Positions 61,891 through 64,000 of a stretch of DNA of 64,000 nt are shown here, piece by piece; positions within the stretch are counted from its first letter, which is position 1, and each line of letters starts with the position of its first letter. This DNA is from Collinsella aerofaciens. GTDB lineage: Bacteria > Actinomycetota > Coriobacteriia > Coriobacteriales > Coriobacteriaceae. The notes under the pieces are model-generated. The model was not told where the DNA came from. It made no database searches and saw only the letters and a list, made by a program, of their open reading frames with translations. The position numbers and the translations under genes are program-made. The stretch is from assembly GCF_015546965.1 (NCBI RefSeq), contig NZ_JADMUF010000008.1, positions 1 through 64,000 of the forward strand. The letters are read 5' to 3'.

Positions 61891-63270
61891 CTAATGCACA
61901 AACATGCGCACGAATTTGTGCTTCCAGCTTGCGTAGGGCGCATACCGAAACGGCACGTCCAGCCACGTTGCCTTGTTCACGATGCTCTTCTTGTGACTAA
62001 ACGTATCGAAGCTCTCACGTCCATGGTACTGCCCCATGCCGCTCGCGCCCATGCCGCCAAAGCCCATATGACTCGTAGCCAGATGCATGATAGTGTCGTT
62101 GACACAGCCGCCGCCAAAGGGCACGTAGCGCACAAAGCGCTGCTGGACCTCGCGGTCCTGGCTAAAGATATACAGGGCCAGCGGCGTCGGACGATCCGTA
62201 ATAAACGTCTCGGCCTCGTCTAGGCTCTCAAACGTCAGCACCGGCAAGATGGGGCCGAAGATTTCCTCCTGCATCACGGCGTCCTCAGGCGCCACGTCGT
62301 CTAGGATCGTCGGCTCAATCTTGAGCGACGACTCGCGCGCCGTGCCTCCCAGCACAACCTTGTCGGGGTCAATCAACCCGCGTACGCGCGCGAAATGCTT
62401 GGCGTTGACGATATGACCGTAGTCCTCGTTATCGAGCGGATGCTCGCCAAACATACGGCTGACCTCCTCCTTGATGAGGCCCAGCAGCTCGCCGTGCACG
62501 CGCGTATCGACCAGCAGGTAGTCGGGCGCCACGCAGGTCTGCCCCACGTTGAGCCATTTACCAAAGGCGATACGCCGTGCCGCAACCCTCAAGTTTGCCG
62601 TCGCATCCACGATGCAGGGGCTCTTTCCGCCCAGCTCAAGCGTCACGGGCGTAAGGTTTTTACTTGCGCGCTCCATGACGAGCTTGCCGACCGGAACGCT
62701 TCCGGTAAAGAAGATCTTGTCCCAGCTTTCATCGAGCAGCGCCTCATTCTCGGCACGCCCGCCTTCGACGACCGTCACCAGACGCGGATCAAATGCTTCC
62801 TCGCAAATCTGCCTGAGCACCGCGCTCGAAGCCGGCGCATAGGCACTCGGCTTGATGACCACGGTGTTGCCTGCAGCGAGCGCGCCGGCGAGCGGCTCGA
62901 GCGTCAGCAAAAACGGATAGTTCCAGGGCGCCATAATGAGCGTGACGCCATAGGGCACGGCTTGCGTTTTGCACACACTCACGGCGTTGGCAAGGTCACA
63001 CGGACGCAGGCGCAGACGACTCCATCGAGCCACATGCGCAATCTGATGTCGAATCTCGGAAAGCGACGTGCCGATCTCGCACATATATGCCTCGTCATGC
63101 GACTTTCCCAAATCGGTCTTGAGCGCATGGGCAATATCGGCCTCGTGCGCCCGCACCGCATCGCGCAGGCGCATGAGGGCGCGACGTCGAGCATCGACAT
63201 CAAACGTGGCGTGCGTCTTAAAATAGGCGCGCTGCTCGCCGACAATGCGCGCGATTTCCTCGGTATTCAT
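61891..63270 (-). CDS. NAD(P)-dependent aldehyde dehydrogenase
   Basis: The 459-residue enzyme has the family marks MAPWNYPFLLTLEPLAGALA, FTGSVPVGKLV, catalytic Glu in TLELGGKSP and catalytic Cys in NVGQTCVAPDY. The C-terminal hydrophobic-rich form is like the long-chain or general class 3 enzymes. It oxidises aldehydes to acids. It lies eight bases downstream of the alcohol dehydrogenase gene, so the two probably act in sequence or redox-balance. Confidence 0.92.
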   Translation of the reverse strand: MNTEEIARIVGEQRAYFKTHATFDVDARRRALMRLRDAVRAHEADIAHALKTDLGKSHDEAYMCEIGTSLSEIRHQIAHVARWSRLRLRPCDLANAVSVCKTQAVPYGVTLIMAPWNYPFLLTLEPLAGALAAGNTVVIKPSAYAPASSAVLRQICEEAFDPRLVTVVEGGRAENEALLDESWDKIFFTGSVPVGKLVMERASKNLTPVTLELGGKSPCIVDATANLRVAARRIAFGKWLNVGQTCVAPDYLLVDTRVHGELLGLIKEEVSRMFGEHPLDNEDYGHIVNAKHFARVRGLIDPDKVVLGGTARESSLKIEPTILDDVAPEDAVMQEEIFGPILPVLTFESLDEAETFITDRPTPLALYIFSQDREVQQRFVRYVPFGGGCVNDTIMHLATSHMGFGGMGASGMGQYHGRESFDTFSHKKSIVNKATWLDVPFRYAPYASWKHKFVRMFVH

Positions 63271-63278
63271 GAGCCCTC

Positions 63279-64000
63279 CTAGTTCTCGCCCTCAAACATA
63301 CCACCCGCAATGACCTCGTACATACGCTCGAGTTCCAAACGGTCCATCAAGAGTGGAACAGGGTATAGCGGATTGGCCTCGGCATCGGCATGGGCCGCCA
63401 TTTGCGGAATATCGGAGCGGCGAATACCCGAGACATATTTGGGGATTCCCAGGGCCTCGTTCATGCGGTCGACCCAATCGATAAAGGCCTCGGCCGCAAG
63501 ACAGTCCTGCGCGGTAGCCGGCGCGATACCGGCCATGCGGGCGAGATCGGCAAGCTTGGGGGCGGCGGCGTCACCATAAGCGCGAAGCATGTGCGGCAGG
63601 ATGATCGCGTTAGCCAAACCGTGAGGAATGCCGTATCGGCCGCCCAGACTGTGCGCGATGGCATGCACATATCCGACATAGGAGCGGGTAAACGCAACGC
63701 CCCCCTTATACGCCGCCGAAAGCATATTGCGGCGCGCACGCATGTCGTCGCCATGCTCATAGGCCTCGAGCAAATTGTCGCGGATGAGCTGGACCGCCTG
63801 ACGCGCCATCTTGCGCGTGTAGGGCGTGGTGCTACGGCCGATAAAGGCCTCGACAGCATGCGTCAGGGCGTCCATGCCCGTCTGCCCCGTAATGGAGGCA
63901 GGCAACCCGCGCGTAAACTCGGGGTCGTGGACTGCGAAACGCGGGATGAGCACAAAGTCGTTAATGGGGTATTTATAGTGCGTCTCGTTATCGGTGATAA
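63279..64000 (-). CDS. iron-containing alcohol dehydrogenase (5' end beyond the window)
   Basis: The open frame runs off the right edge. The visible part starts ITDNETHYKYPINDFVLIPR and has Fe-ADH marks GQTGMDALTHAVEAFIG, the metal-binding HAIAHSLGGRYGIPHGLANAI and a helical C-terminus. At least 240 of the usual ~380 residues are seen. It should interconvert alcohols and aldehydes with NAD(P)H. It is the first of the pair with the aldehyde dehydrogenase. Confidence 0.92.
   Translation of the reverse strand, partial: ITDNETHYKYPINDFVLIPRFAVHDPEFTRGLPASITGQTGMDALTHAVEAFIGRSTTPYTRKMARQAVQLIRDNLLEAYEHGDDMRARRNMLSAAYKGGVAFTRSYVGYVHAIAHSLGGRYGIPHGLANAIILPHMLRAYGDAAAPKLADLARMAGIAPATAQDCLAAEAFIDWVDRMNEALGIPKYVSGIRRSDIPQMAAHADAEANPLYPVPLLMDRLELERMYEVIAGGMFEGEN

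Noticed and set aside
1-64000. CRISPR array or prophage
   Set aside because: No regularly spaced repeat-spacer pattern, Cas gene, integrase or phage structural gene was seen. Repeats here are palindromic or tandem without spacers.

Overview
This 64-kb window looks like chromosomal DNA of a gut Coriobacteriia (Actinomycetota), most likely Collinsella or a close relative. That is inferred from the high-GC codon use, the actinobacterial style of the rRNA-leader sequence at the left edge, an actinobacterial-type SF2 helicase with a DUF3516-like C-terminus, an Etf-linked lactate dehydrogenase, and branched-chain amino-acid and 2-keto-3-deoxygluconate transport genes. No 16S sequence is present to confirm it.

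Layout. 1-1.7 kb: a probable rrn operon leader running off the left edge (minus), then infC-rpmI-rplT (minus) with an attenuator-like leader and a likely AUA start for infC. 1.8-2.2 kb: tRNA-Leu(CAA) with a duplicated 3' end. 2.2-11.4 kb (minus): transglutaminase-like protein, fructose-bisphosphate aldolase, metallo-beta-lactamase-fold hydrolase, bifunctional RSH (ppGpp), and a RecJ-helicase fusion. 11.6-16.1 kb: bile acid:Na+ symporter-family transporter, CutC and a GalT-like protein, a padR-DUF1700-truncated membrane protein operon, and an IS110-type transposase remnant. 16.2-22.5 kb (minus): a complete branched-chain amino-acid ABC transporter with two tandem binding proteins. 22.7-30.9 kb: homoserine dehydrogenase, a cation/proton antiporter, single-chain FGAM synthase, and an EamA exporter. 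31-39 kb: diguanylate cyclase, KdgT permease, AzlCD, an HD hydrolase, and an EtfA/EtfB/D-lactate dehydrogenase operon of the electron-bifurcating type. 39.4-42.6 kb: five small or secreted proteins of unknown function. 42.7-49.1 kb: DUF554, then a three-gene TerB-like/ATPase/helicase operon matching the gene composition of the Shango anti-phage system. 49.1-55.7 kb: spermidine-synthase-like protein, Elp3, a membrane-tethered HTH regulator with a DUF4097 protein, and two methyltransferases including TrmB. 55.7-61.8 kb: an inverted-repeat element, a DUF3516-type helicase, a DUF2130 coiled-coil/nuclease-like protein, a metallophosphoesterase, a 59-residue acidic protein and a HIRAN protein. 61.9-64 kb: aldehyde dehydrogenase and a right-edge-truncated iron alcohol dehydrogenase.

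Most of the window is housekeeping and fermentative metabolism: lactate oxidation with electron transfer flavoproteins, amino-acid import and export, purine and aspartate-family synthesis, and the stringent response. The most system-like accessory units are the Shango-type operon (43.4-49.1 kb), the secreted-protein cluster (39.4-42.6 kb) and the HIRAN/59-aa/phosphoesterase operon. Intergenic DNA is rich in long hairpins and palindromic repeats of several unrelated families.

All functions are from reading motifs and overall protein character. No database search was run.
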